Assembly (NCBI GenBank): GCA_963971285.1
Contig: OZ020255.1
Coordinates: forward strand, 5,704,001 to 5,768,000
Length of the DNA: 64,000 nt
Reading direction: 5' to 3'
From: Astropecten irregularis
Taxonomy: Eukaryota; Echinodermata; Asteroidea; Paxillosida; Astropectinidae
This document shows positions 33,506 to 45,606 of this stretch, piece after piece; the first letter of the stretch is position 1, and every line of letters begins with the position of its first letter. Below the pieces are notes generated by a model. The model saw only the letters and a program-made list of their open reading frames with translations, was not told where the DNA came from and did no database searches. The translations under genes were made by a program, and so were the position numbers.

Positions 33506-34498
33506 TATCGTCCGGTCATGTGTTTTCACCCGACATGTGTTTTCGCTCCCCAAATTCGACTCCCGTTTACCGCGAGATCATGCGAGATTCTTTGTGATCA
33601 GTATCCCTGAAGTGATGACTACACTCAGGGCTATCTCCGACATTCAGGATGTTGAAAATAAAGTTTCCAGTCGTGAGTGATACTCAAAAGTTAAAAACTA
33701 TGTGATTTTGGGTGTATATTACTAATGCATTTTAAGGCTAATGTTCAAACTTTTATAAAAGACACAATCTGTGGTCAAATATTCCAAACTAAACTGGAGT
33801 CTGCTCAAGCAACTTTCATTCTTCAGATGTCAGACGGCAGGTCATGTGACCCTGTTGCGATCTTGGTTTTTATGGCGTGCCAACGAGACAAAAGTGTTAA
33901 AGTCTTTCTCTAATCGGAGTGACAGTGTTTTGTTTTTCTCCTTTAAATTATAACTTTGATAAGCAATGTATCCATGTTTAGGCCTCTCATAATGATGCCA
34001 GATATCATGAAAAATGCTGTGATAATATTTCGCATCAAGATAAACAATTAGATTTAATTTTATTTTCCTTTAAATATGTCATGCATGATATTGTTGATAA
34101 ATTATCTATAATTCACAATCTTGGAATCAAGACTGTTTTAGAACCTTTTTAAAATAAACTCAATTGACCCAGTAAGAAGAATCGAGTCAGGACAATATTC
34201 CAGCCGTTTTTGAGTGGCTTGGTGCGCCATAGCTACTCCGATGTCAATGAACTTTGCCACTCAGCCAAGGGGGTGAAAACACATGACGTCGCGTTTACAT
34301 AGCGTAATCGGTGTCCCTGATGTGAATGACGGACAATATTTTCAAAGAAAAGACTTGAACTTCGAGGATTTTTACAGATATAATAATCTGGAAGTGTCCA
34401 GTTGAAAGGTGTGAGGAGTGATTTTCTGATATTTCATTTCGTTGCCATTTTTGAGAAACTTTCCTGTTATCGGAGCGAAAACCGATAACTGCAGGATA
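33506..34498. repeat. ~990-bp duplicated block, copy 2
   Basis: Partner of 25146-26134, same orientation, differing by scattered substitutions and a few short indels. Here it is not next to an exon. It ends at the same word (AACTGCAGGATA), after which the flanks differ completely. The stretch 34499-35120 that follows shows no recognised feature. Confidence 0.75.
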
Positions 34499-35120
34499 AA
34501 TTAGTAGGGCCCCTAAAATAATGTTTAACAATGACTCATTCACTTGAAGTTGAAGCTTGACTTTTCGAGTTCAAACCACTCATCCACGCGGCACTGTGTC
34601 AGTGTCACGTCACTGAGCTGCCGGTGCTAGACCACTGCTGTACATGTTATCTACGAAACTACAAAGTATACCTACCTACCTAGTACTACCTGCTCTTATC
34701 CGGCTGTGCATTTAACGTTAGAAAACAAAATTTCCACGTAACATACTCGTAAATTCAGTCAGTCAGTAGGGGAAAGTGTTCAACGATCATCGTGCATGTT
34801 GTGAATGTCGTAATTCTTTCGTGGTGTCATCTTAAAGACCGCCCTCAAGAGTTAATATTTGGCCAGTTAAGGGGCAGACGGATTTTGGCGTCTCGTCGTT
34901 AAGGCTTTTGACATCTTGTTTTGTTCATTAAATGATCTTTTATTATGTTAAAGTTATCCATATTCGACAGTTTGTTTGTGAAGAGTTGACACTACATTTC
35001 ATGTGAGTCTTTGACTACTATTGGAATTAACGATAATGTCATAAGAATGCACCTTATTTCGATTCAAGTTGGTGCTAGGAATGGCTGTGAGTGTGAGCCT
35101 GTGGCTGTCTTGGCTGTGCG

Positions 35121-35541
35121 TTAAAGGCATTGCATACGTTTGGTAATGACTCTGAAAATTTATGGCAATAAAAACTTACTTGGTGAGAAGTACAGCTGCT
35201 TTGGATAGTATAATGCATATTGAGAAACGTTCAATTCGAAGTACCGCGGTTATGGAAAAATATGTCACTTTTTATCTCCAAAAATTATGAATCTGAGAAG
35301 CGTTATGGCCGTAACGCTTCTCAGCTAGTATTGACTAGGCCTAACTTTTCTCTGGCGTGAAATAACCGCTCTAGTTTGTCGCCAAAATCTCAAAAACGCT
35401 ACCACCTTTTGAATTGAAACTTTCACAGGTTAGTTTTATGGTATATAGGGGCCTAGGCCTATATTATAATTTATATATACAATTATATTGGTTTGAAACA
35501 AACAGTAGGCTCAAATTACCAAACGTATGCAATCCCTTTAA
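35121..35541. mobile_element. TTAA-flanked element, AAAGGCATTGCATACGTTTG ends
   Basis: TTAAAGGCATTGCATACGTT against AACGTATGCAATCCCTTTAA, length 421 bp; the inner GAGAAGCGTTATGGCCGTAA is a palindrome-like hinge. The layout (ATTACCAAACG end, AAAACTTACTTGGTGAGAAG) resembles a repeat type I associate with echinoderm genomes. Confidence 0.7.
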
Positions 35542-35682
35542 TGAATGATGGAAAAACACATTTCACATTGTAGGCCCTGCCTAGGCCTATTTTTTAACAG
35601 AAGATCTTCAATCCTTGAACAAAAAATTAAGTAGGCCCTACAAGAATTAGAGTGGTATAATTTCAGTGGCAATAGTAATGAC

Positions 35683-35937
35683 GGAAAGAATTCCACGGAA
35701 ACAGGGTTACCGGTTATGTCCTCCAAGTCAAGAGTTAAATTATTTGATGCAAGTCATGATGAACTTCAATCTCAGGAGTGAAAACTGGTGTAGCTTAACT
35801 AAAAAGTGAGATTATCAGGGTTTTTTGACCTACAATTATACACTTTGAATGCAGCGGTACAGCCATTTTTATCAAAACGCCCTCTGTTGGTCCCATAGGT
35901 AATTGCACAAGTGATGGCCGTCAGTGGAATTCTTTCC
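35683..35937. mobile_element. MITE, GGAAAGAATTCCAC family, upstream of LRRC46
   Basis: GGAAAGAATTCCACGGAAAC on the left and GGCCGTCAGTGGAATTCTTT on the right; the left arm has lost the CTGACGGCC part. It is about 300 bp before the LRRC46 start codon, so it may lie in the promoter. Confidence 0.65.
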
Positions 35938-36245
35938 TTTAATTTGCATCGTGTGAACGAGTTGACCAAGGCCCAAGCTGTGTATGTGTGGGTTTCTGTG
36001 GGTGTGTGTACGAGTTGGCATTTGTGTCTGTTGACCTGCTTCGTAAAGTTATGGTGAAACATTGCAGCACCTACTGGGACTCCTAGTCATCTTGAATTCC
36101 CCTAAATAATGTTTTAAATTTTCCCCCTGATCCCGATATAGGCCTAGTCATAGGCCCCTATGTAAACGTTATAAATGCTTTTTAATTCATTTTCAGATAG
36201 GAGCCTACATGTACCATGATCAAATCGGGGGTTTGAAACGTAGCC

Positions 36246-39200
36246 ATGAAGAAGTCCACCACTAAACAGAAAGTAGCCGGCCCAGCAAAACCCAGATCAG
36301 CAAGCAAGGAGCAGTCTGGTTCCAAGGCCAGCTCCGCTACTCGGCCCAAGTCCAAGCCCAAGCCAAGGGCGCCCTCTGGTGATGGGAGCAAGAGACAGGA
36401 GGCAGATGGCCCAACAGCTGACGCAGAGGAGGTGCTGGAGAGATTAGAGGAGACGTACAAGAGGCAATGCGAGGAAGCAGAGATGACGTCAGGTAAACAT
36501 CCTAAGGTAGCCCGGCCAGAGCCTCTTGTCTGGGCCTGGGGCATACTTTGGTAAGAAACCAAAACAGAAATGTTCACAGATTTACGTCCTTACAGGATAT
36601 GAAATACACCATTTCAGACGGAAACATTTTAACGGTATGTTCCTACCACCACCATCTTCATACCCTGTAAGTTATAAACGGAAATCTGTAAACATTTCTG
36701 TTTTGGTTTCTTACCAAAGTATGATACTACCTTTAAAGCCACAGAGGAATTATGAATTAAGTCACTGAATAATGATCAGCCTCCTGAAACTAGTAGACTT
36801 TCAGGAGCATGTCAAAGCAACAGGGCTGGAAATAAGGTTTGGTGAGGGCAAGGCCAATTTTCCATTGCAAGGGGCACTTCCATTGGAAAATCATAATATC
36901 TATGGAAACATTTGAAGGGGCACCAAGGCCAAGAACCAGGGCAACGAAGGCCATGGCCTCCATGGCCTCTGTTTATGTCCAGGCTTAAAGGAAAGGCCAA
37001 ATACGGCAACAAGATTGCAGTTATAAAGGGGAGGAAATGCTGGCGTTAAATCAAACATGACACTTGGTGAAGCTTTATTTCATTTTTTTAAACATGTTTG
37101 CATCATGTATCATGTTGTTTGAATTTGTCGTATGTAGTTGCCGTCAAGCCAGTGGCGATTAGTCTCCGGCTCATTGCAAGAAGAAACCTTCCCACGGATG
37201 TTGCTGATGGACCTCATGACAAGCTGTGAGTTGGACACGATATGTCAAACATGCCTTCTTAACCCCTTCAGCCCGGAGGACATCCGGGGGACATGAATAT
37301 TCTCAGTCCCCCGTCATGGCCTGAGAATATTCATGATTGATTTCCATTGAAATGCATTGAATGGGGTACTGTCTGGAACAAGAGGTTCTGTGAACCTTTA
37401 TTGTCCACAAAGATCCGCTCATTGTGGTACATTCACCCCCATAATTTGCATTTGAAAAGATCTGCATTTTCGAGAGAATGGCAATCTCTGAGTTCCGAAC
37501 ATCTGGGCTTGAACGGATTTAGAGTTTGCCTTGAATACGATCTTTTGTGCGGTGCTATTCAACAAATGCATGCCTGCATTGTTTACGCCTAGCACCCTGC
37601 ACACAAAGCCGGGCCAGCTGATCGACCTCTATTGTGGCTGGTGGCTGATAATGAGGTCGGAACAAGCAGGGCTGAAAACAATCCCAGACTGAAGGGGTTA
37701 ATATTAAAAATGCATGTATGTACAGTGGAACGCCACAATAACAAACACGCCGGGATGCTCAGAATTTGTCCGTTATAGTGGTCGTTCGTTATAGTGAAAA
37801 ATATAGTCTTTCCCATGGGGGACAACAGTGAAGATTCTTGAGACACACAGACAAATTTATAAAACCAAGGACCACCAAATAATATGCTGAATATAACTGT
37901 ACTTCTATTTACCGTAATTCCACCCCCCCCCCCAAAAAAAAAACCACAACAAATCTTTGAGAATAAACAACAATTTTCACCCCTTAGCTCTCTTTGCCAA
38001 ACTCAATGGGAGACTTTTGAGAACCGGTCTTCAAGTCAACAGCGCACGCAATTGTGAGCTTGCGCGCGTTGTTTTGCACCTGCGCTGTTGTGCATGCGCG
38101 TGCACTGTTGACTTGAAGACCGGTTCTCAAAAGTCTCCCAATCACATACCTTGATCACATGTGTGCACACTTGGCTACCCCTACTATACAGCTACACCCC
38201 AAAGGCATCTCAAATATCCGTCATTGGTGTCTTGGAAGGAAGCCTTCTGCAGCGATCCCTGCCAACTTGTGGGTCCTCGGAACAAAATTTCCCTGGTCTG
38301 GAAAATATGCATCTGACTTGACAGGTCTTGTATAATATTTTGTATCCGTGTAGGATTGAGTCACTGAGTAAGCTGACCCACTTGCGGCTTGACCGGGAGT
38401 CCATCGGTCAAATAGATGACCTGGAGATGATGGGGCCAATCACCAACTTGTACTTACAACAGGTAAGCAGAATAACATCAAATACGCCCCTACCATGCAG
38501 ATCCTGAAAAAGAAGAAAAAATATTATTTTTAGTCAATCATCAAATAACCACAAGGGAAACTGACTGAATTTAAAGTCATTGAAACATCAAGCCCTACGT
38601 TGGTGGTGAGCCCAATAGTCAATTATCTTTGTTCGTTTGGCAGTCAGAAGCCATGAAACCACGTACACACCACCATACCCCAAGGATCATTTCACTTTAA
38701 TTAAAAAGCTGTATCCTCTTTGAGTGATCTCCCATGTACTGTTCCCAGGTTGCAGCATTGCTACGCATATCGGTGAAATGATCCTTGGGGTATGGTGGTG
38801 TGTGCATGGTTGCATGGCTTCTGACTGCCAAATGAACAAAAAGATAATTGACTATTGGGGTCACCACCAACGTAGGGCTGGATGGCTCAGTTGGTAGAGC
38901 ACCTGTACGGTATTCAGGAGGTCGCCGGTTCGAATCCCGCTCCAGTTAATTTTTCTTTGTTTACTTTTCAATGACTATTATTTTTAGTTTTAGAAATCAT
39001 CAGTTGAAATCTGCTTCATTGTCTTTTTGATTTACCCAGAACCAAATCCGAAAGATTGAGAACCTAGAGTCGCTCCAGTCTCTCCGCTTCCTGACTCTGG
39101 CCAACAATATGATTGAGAGGGTAGAGAACCTGAACGTGCTACCGGAGCTGAAGCTTGTGGACTTGTCGTCCAACTGGATTCAAGAGTTGAGAACTGGTGA

Positions 39201-42200
39201 GACTTGGATCAAGTTTAATCGCTGGAAGTTGTGTTTGTCTTTCAAACTTTAATCGCAATGGGTCATCTAAATAGTTTGTGGGGAGATTTGTGGTAACTTT
39301 ACCCTAACCCACCTCCATACCACAATTTATGGTTTTTCCTGTGGTCACCTGGTGGTAAGTGTAGTATCTATATCCGTGCTTGGTTTGACCAAGACCCAAC
39401 AGTCATAAACAAGCATGGATATGAATTAAAACTGTGCATGTGTCTTCATCAGCTGCTGAAACATTGCTAAACATTGTGAGCCATTGAACACTTCTTTATA
39501 GCTTCTTATAGCTCAGCGCGGAGTGACGTCATTCCAACTCGCCGACCTTGGAGCGATGAAATCAAAGCAGCAAGTTGTATGGTTTTTAAGAAGAAAAGCT
39601 GCCAGAATATTGTTTGATCTTAGTATACGGTACTTCAAAGAAGGATTATTGTCTGAGGAAAAACTATGACTCGACAATGAAAGTCGTACATAACACGATT
39701 TCTGTTTCTTGACAAACAATATTCAGAAAACAATTCTCGACGATGGACGGTTTGTGCGTGATTTGTCCGTAGCTTGCACCATCTACATGTTGGTTTTAAT
39801 CGGTTGTCAAGTTCAAGAGAATGAAAGTACCCGGATGTCCGTGCTGATCTATACTTTGTTTCTTTTGCAGAAGAGCTGCCCAAGTCTCTCCTGATTCTAA
39901 ACACGGAGGGAAACCCTTGCAGTCAGCTCCCAGATCACAGGTACAACTATGCTACTGTTAGACTGTAACACTTAAACTGCGTTCAGATAGACTAGGTCCC
40001 GATTATCAGGGGCACTTTGGAGATTGTTTTTCCAAGTTCTTTACGACAGACTGACTACACTGTCTAAATGCCCTTGCTTTCCAGGGACAATTCATGAAGT
40101 GGTTTCAGCTGTGTGCTAGGTCACCAAGCATGGTGCTGTCACACTTGTGATGAAAACACCCTCACGATGTCAGGGGCCTAAGGTTGCTCTCCGACCGCAA
40201 AACTTTCCATGAACCCTTTCAGCCGGGGATTCAATTTTGCTTTGTTTTTTACCGGCCTCATTTCAGTCACCGGTCAAATAGAGGTCATTTGGCTGGGCTG
40301 TATGTGCAGGGAGCTCAGTGTAAATAATGTGGACACACGATGGTTGAATACCGCTGGACAATAACCCGAATCAGTGGCGCACCCAGGGGGGGGGGGCTCG
40401 GGGGGCTTGAGCCCCCCCCAAGAGGGTCCATAAAAAAAAAAACGAAAAAAAAAAACCGAAAAAAAGGGGGGGGGAGAGGGAAAGGGAGAGGAGGAATGGG
40501 GGGGGGGGGGAGTCACAAAATGTTTTGTGGGAGAAAAATTTTCTTTGAGCCCCCCCCCAAGACAAAATCCTGGGTGCGCCGGTGACCCGAATTCCATGCG
40601 GGTGTAATCAGTGGCACACATCTGTGTTCGGAGCTCACAGATTGCGGTTTGCTTAAAATTCCGATCTATTCAAATTCAGATCAAGGGTTAAATGTATGTA
40701 CCACAATGAGCAAATGTGTTGGGACAATAAAGGTTCATTGAACCTCTTGTTCCAGACAGTACCCCCATTCAATGTATTTCAATGGAAATAACAAAGCAAT
40801 CATGAATATTCACACACCATGAGGTGAACTGATAGACCTTTCAACGTCACAGCCCAAGTTTTTGCCAACCAAGATGGCGGAAACTACAGCGAGCCATCAA
40901 AGCCACAGGCATAAAAAATTAACCACAATTTGAACACAACGTTTCATAAACATTGCAAGATATTGCTGAATGTAATGGAAACAACACAAGCAATGATGGA
41001 ATGAATTTGTACAGCTATGGAAAATTTGCAAATTATGTTGAATTTGGTCATGCCGTCTGTCAAGAAAATGGTTGATTTGTCACAACATTTGTCCGCCCAT
41101 ACGAAGTATTGCCAACCAGCATGTCCGTGTTTGTAAACAAACGAAAAGTCTATAGATGCTTCCTGGGCGGAAGGGGTTAATAACGCACTTGTACTTTTCT
41201 TGTGGACAGGAAGAAGATCTTGCTCTCGCTGCCTAACCTCCGACAGCTGGATGGTGTCAAGGTAACCAGGCAGGAACGGCTAGAGGCGGGCTGTCAAGAA
41301 GTCACCCTCAGCTCCGATGAAGAAGAAGATGAAGAAGAAGAAGATGATGATAGCTATGAAGAACTGACTGGAGATTCTCCAAGTACCACTGATGACGGTA
41401 AGGTGCTGTTCAATCAGACCTAGATCTTTCCTGATTCTTGATACTATTACAATCATGGGGAATGGCAGTCAGCCTAGCCATCTTCAAGCATCCACAACTG
41501 GTATCCGCATACGTAAGAGCCATGAATTTAAGGCATGTAGCAAATGTTAACCAGTGAAGTAAAGTCGTAATCATGTGAAGGCACCAGGCATGAAGCCTAC
41601 ATGTACATGTACGCACCATACATACATCATGTGTATGTGTTGCAGTCAAGTAGTGCTCGGTACTGTGACTTGCAGCCGGCCTTTTTGTGGTAAGAAATCT
41701 GCTTTTGACATTGCAAAAAGCTACAAATTTTGCAGTAATTAATCTGCCTTTGACATCGCAAGTGATGCCCAGTGTATAGCAAGTTGTAGAGAAATGGTTG
41801 AACTCTATGAACATCATTATCAGCAGTCACTCATGAAGAGTGTGACGGCAAAATTTCTCCTGGGAAACATGACCAATACGAGTGGTGCATGGTCCCCATC
41901 CACAGTGTTGACAACTGAATGAATACTCAGTATATTTGGCCTTCATATGCTCGGCATTGGCTGCGTTTAATACTTTCTTTCTCCAAACGCAGTTCAGCAG
42001 CACTGGCAGCCCTAGCAGTATGGTTTTTCCATATGGGACGAATTTTTGCCTCGCACTCCCGTGATTCTTTAAACTTGTTGTCAGCTGGCAATTATCGTTT
42101 GACAGTCTTTGGGCCTTTCCCAAATGGGGCCTAAGGCTCAGGTTCCGGTTCCATCATCCATGCTAAAAATATAGGTTGTGGTTTTCATTGAAGCTGAAGC

Positions 42201-42696
42201 TGTTTTCCTTTTCAAACCAGAGAATCTACTTCAGAACTGCAGCCGAAAGCCTCTATTTTGATACCCGTTATTTTAGAATGGATTCACGAAATGGTGCCGG
42301 AGCCTGAGCCTCCGTTTCGAAGAGGCCCTTTGTCACACCTTCCTTTGGAAGTAGCTAGGAAAAAGGAAGCTGGGATGACCTTGTACATGTATAACAGTTG
42401 ACTACTATATCACAGCTTGTTTGATTGACAACATTCCATTGTGTCTGTTTCACTTGCCAGACGTGCTCCAGATGTCAGCCGACCTCATCAAGAAATCTCG
42501 CCTGCGGTCCAAGCAACAGGCAGCAGAGCACTATCGCCACATGGAGCAGCTAGTGGAGGCACGCAGCCAATCACAGATGGCAATGAACACAGCCAGGTCC
42601 TCGATGGGCTTCAGCCCAAGGTCGCCTGGACGAACAGAGCCCTCGATGCCGCTTGGCAGCGAATGGTTAATGAGTGGGTCGGCCGCATCGAGATGA
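36246..42696 (+). CDS. LRRC46: Leucine-rich repeat protein, LRRC46-like, seven exons
   Basis: Exons 36246-36492, 37138-37225, 38354-38462, 39040-39196, 39871-39940, 41210-41397 and 42461-42696 (stop TGA) total 1095 nt, 364 residues; every GT-AG junction keeps frame. Exon 1 is a Lys/Ser/Pro-rich, probably disordered head (about 1-82) ending in a Glu-rich helix. Residues about 90-240 hold LRRs: RLDRESIGQI, LYLQQNQIRKIENL, LTLANNMIERVENL, VDLSSNWIQEL and LLILNTEGNP, with the cap LPNLRQLDG. An acidic run (SSDEEEDEEEEDDD, about 258-271) and a basic/Gln-rich coiled stretch (about 290-325) follow. The motif ISLRLIARRNLP before the first LRR resembles human LRRC46 (LITKRNL), as does the order of LRRs then acidic tract. 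In mouse, LRRC46 is a sperm-flagellum midpiece protein needed for male fertility. It is longer than human LRRC46 (321 residues) mainly because of the head. Introns contain a MITE fragment, SINEs and an hAT-like element. Confidence 0.85.
36538..36737. mobile_element. MITE family R1, internally deleted, in LRRC46 intron 1
   Basis: Both R1 ends are present (ACTTTGGTAAGAAACCAAAA and AAGTATGATACTACCTTT) but the central two thirds are missing. It starts about 45 bp after the exon 1 donor. The spurious extension of the exon 1 reading frame runs into it. Confidence 0.7.
36823..36986. mobile_element. MITE, GGGCAAGGCCAATTTTCCAT type, in LRRC46 intron 1
   Basis: Shares TTCCATTGCAAGGGGCACTT, AAATCATAATATCTATGGAA and GGCCATGGCCTCCATGGCCT with 29803-29970 and 19327-19492; the outer ends are eroded. 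Confidence 0.6.
37263..37700. mobile_element. Foldback, ACCCCTTCAGCC ends, in LRRC46 intron 2
   Basis: TTAACCCCTTCAGCCCGGAG on the left and CAGACTGAAGGGGTTAAT on the right. A similar pair of ends (CCCTTTCAGCCGGGGATTC at about 40215 and CGGAAGGGGTTAATAA at about 41170) brackets much of intron 5. Confidence 0.55.
38006..38140. mobile_element. MITE, GGGAGACTTTTGAGAACCGG family, LRRC46 intron 2
   Basis: TGGGAGACTTTTGAGAACCG against CGGTTCTCAAAAGTCTCCCA, perfect over 20 bp and continuing; arms CTTCAAGTCAACAGCGCACG. About 215 bp before exon 3. Confidence 0.75.
38538..38977. mobile_element. Head-to-head pair of S2 SINEs in LRRC46 intron 3
   Basis: A minus-strand copy (38538-38690) that has lost most of its tRNA-like head is joined to a plus-strand copy (about 38707-38977) with a good head (GGGCTGGATGGCTCAGTTGG, GGTTCGAATCCCGC). 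The pair forms a long imperfect hairpin in the intron, ending about 60 bp before exon 4. Confidence 0.65.
40372..40584. mobile_element. hAT-like MITE with G/C and A tracts, LRRC46 intron 5
   Basis: CAGTGGCGCACCCAGG against CCTGGGTGCGCCGGTG, flanked by a perfect 8-bp duplication ACCCGAAT (40364-40371 and 40585-40592). Homopolymer G, C and A runs and a GAGCCCCCCCC inverted pair fill the interior. The 8-bp duplication and CAGTG end fit hAT. Confidence 0.8.
42111..42328. mobile_element. MITE family G1, copy 4, LRRC46 intron 6
   Basis: Reverse orientation: GGGCCTTTCCCAAATGGGGC on the left, CTCCGTTTCGAAGAGGCCC on the right, interior AAAATATAGGTTGTGGTTTT, GCTGAAGCTGTTTTCC and TCTATTTTGATACCCG. It ends about 130 bp before the last exon. 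Confidence 0.7.
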
Positions 42697-42841
42697 CGGA
42701 CGTACATTGTATTGGGACTACTTCTGTTCGTTTGAATCTGATATATTTATTGCAGTGTCCAAATACTTGATGTTGGCAGGTTTGAGAATGTATTCAAGCT
42801 AGTTTACAAAATAATTGATTTTTAACCTATACAGGGTCATT

Positions 42842-43215
42842 TTAAGGCCTTTTCACACGACGCTAAATAAACTCTCAACCATTGACATATGATTGAGAAA
42901 ATCTCTCATGGTTGCAAAATCTTACAAAAGTATCATCGTGTGAAAAGACACCAATGCTTGAGGGTGAGTGACGTCCCTGGTGAATCCTTGAGAGATTTTG
43001 ACCGAGGTCCAGACTCCAGACCTACGACAAAATTTCTTAAGGGACCCTTGCGAAGTGCTTTATGCTTGTGTTTTCTATGTGTTTCATGGCCTTTGCAGAC
43101 TGCTACACTCTGCCGTGTGAAAGGACGCAAAAGAAGCCAGCATAAAACCGTTTCGCAACCGTGAGAAAATCTCTCAATGGTTGAAAGTTTTTTAGCGTCA
43201 TGTGAAAAGGTCTTT
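42842..43215. mobile_element. MITE, AAGGCCTTTTCACACGACGC ends, downstream of LRRC46
   Basis: TTAAGGCCTTTTCACACGAC against GTCATGTGAAAAGGTCTTTA, with CTCTCAACCATTGA and TCTCTCAATGGTTG arms; about 374 bp. Starts 146 bp after the LRRC46 stop codon, so it may lie in the 3' untranslated region. Confidence 0.7.
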
Positions 43216-44130
43216 ATATAGACTCTGTCAACAGAAGAATGGTACTTCTTGCTAGTCTTAGCATGTGTTTTCCATGTGTGCATACATGTACTATCGGTAA
43301 GATCAGTTGTGAAGACATCATCCTGTATTTAAGTTTCCTGGCTATGTCTTTTACATGTAACATACAAAGTTTTGAGAGTATTGAGTTTGTTAATATTCAT
43401 GTTGTTAATAATAAAACATGTTTGACATTGGAAATAGATTCTTGTAGTCCTGCTTCTTGTGACTTGATCCGAGTTATAAAGTCTGCTCTTGTGGAACCAT
43501 TTCCCCAATCGATTTGGGATATCACTTTAGTAGAGTGAAAATTCGACTTTTGTATGAATGCTTTAAATGGGAGACTTTGGAGAACCGGTCTTCAAGTCAA
43601 CAGCGCATGGCAAGTTTAACCTATATACCTAAAAGTGCAACTTTTGGTTTTGTACCTTTCGACAAACAATGGCGTGTGTATTGAACAGTTTTGAGTCCTT
43701 GGCATCAAGTAGGGCATCAAAATGCAGCTTAAGATGTACTCTAAACACTCGGGACTACTCATATCACCCCAAACCGATTATATTTAAAGGGTTAGGGTGT
43801 CACAATCAACGGAAGTTTCTTTTTGTGCACCCTTTATTTTCGCCCCAAAGATGTCTTCATCAGAATTCAGACTGATGACACAATGAAGTTATGAACCTGC
43901 AAAGATTACAGAAGTGTGCATCACAGGCCGTACAATCTAATATTCTTTGCCTAACCCAAGTACACTACATTGCTCATGGAAATTTTCTGCTAGTACAAGC
44001 TGCAATTCCTCACACAGCCTAACAATTGGCCAAGGCGACTTTAGTGGCACAGTGAGACTTGATCACATTTTAACTATTTAATGTCAGCCCTGAAATCCAA
44101 CAGTACATCCATATGTTGAACCGATTACTG

Positions 44131-44630
44131 TAAAGCCCCTTTCACACCGGGCCTTACGTACAGTTTCGTAGCGTTGTGTAGGGACTACGCTGCCCTACGC
44201 TGTTCCTACGCTAGTTAACACTGGCTTTACGTTACAATACACCGAGGATGCGGAAGGAGAACACGAGATGTACACAAAAAATTAAACATGTTAAATTTTT
44301 TCGCATACTCTTTGCATAGAGCACTGGACACCGGACGTACGCAGTTTTTACACAAGTCTACACAATACTACGCTACTGTACGCCATGCCTACGCATTAGT
44401 ACACTACCTTACGTCCGTTATACGCAATCCTACGTTTCCTGTACGCCAATTATATTAAGCTGGTACTGTAGGTACATGGTGCCTATGCACAGGGTACGCA
44501 ACCATACGCCATGGCACTACGCACATCTATGACAGCCAACCTCGAGTACGCAGCAAATTATTTCGGCAAACTCAGATACGCAACACTACTCAACTCTACG
44601 TAGGCCCGGTGTGAAAGCTATAGGGCCTTA
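44131..44630. mobile_element. MITE, AAAGCCCCTTTCACACCGGG ends
   Basis: TAAAGCCCCTTTCACACCGG against CCGGTGTGAAAGCTATAGGG; the arms are dense in TACGTA/TACGC words. 500 bp, no coding capacity. The flanking 43220-44130 and 44640-45600 hold only a lone MITE end (43568-43608), a run of 18 G at about 45381-45400 and nothing else I recognise. Confidence 0.65.
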
Positions 44631-45606
44631 AAAATAACAAAATGAACAATACCAAGTGGTAGCTTAAAACCAACAGGACTAATGCTTGGAATAATCATTT
44701 GGAAATAACCTCAAACAAACATACCCTGTAAATGTGTCCAAATAAACTTATCAGATATAGAACTCAAAGGTTTGGCACTTACCAAAGGAAGCAGCATAAG
44801 TTGGCTGACTGGCCACTATAGATAGGCTAGTTGTTCACTGCAAGAACTCACTATAAAGTCAAGATGTTCACTACAAATCTCAAAAAGTGTTCACTATAAT
44901 GAACTCAATACTATGCAGGCATGTACAGTGTACATGTACATGTGTATAACAGTGGCTGGTGTCCACAGTATGAACCAAACAGGACAAGAGACCACAACAA
45001 CAATAATAGCACTGCAACACATGTGCAGTAGAGAATACTTTTGCACAAATGTTGGTCTTTTAGACAAAGAGCATGGACCATGACAAAATTAGAGTTCTCA
45101 ACTCTGACCACATATAAGGTCTGACTTAAGAAACTGATGAAACAGACCTAATGAAACATTTCTAGGTTCTATGTGGCCTCAAATTGGCGTAGCACTTTTG
45201 AGTAATATCCCAAAAATTATTGTAATATTTCCAAAAACAAATTAAGAAAAACAAAATAAAATTCAAAAAATGGGTTTAACCTCTTGCTTCTGACTTATTT
45301 TTTAAAATGTTATTTCTCTGTGAATGGATTATGAATTATATAATCACATAATCATTCACCAAAATACATAGCAATGACTTTGGGGGGGGGGGGGGGGGGG
45401 CAGAAAATATGACCACGCCCCTTTTTTCAGATGCATTGTGGGAAAGTGAATCTTGTTTTTTGTTGCTCCTCAAATGATACCACATTTTCTCAAAAGTGAT
45501 ACCACAATTTGAAGCCACATATACAAGTACATAGCAAAGCTGTTTATGGTATAAATTTCCATTTTATGAAGTCAAACCTTAGATGTAGTGGGTGTTGAGC
45601 TAGCAA

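Noticed and set aside
40274-40621. Proline/phenylalanine-rich and glycine-rich frames
   Set aside because: They are translations of the homopolymer tracts of the hAT-like MITE at 40372-40584.
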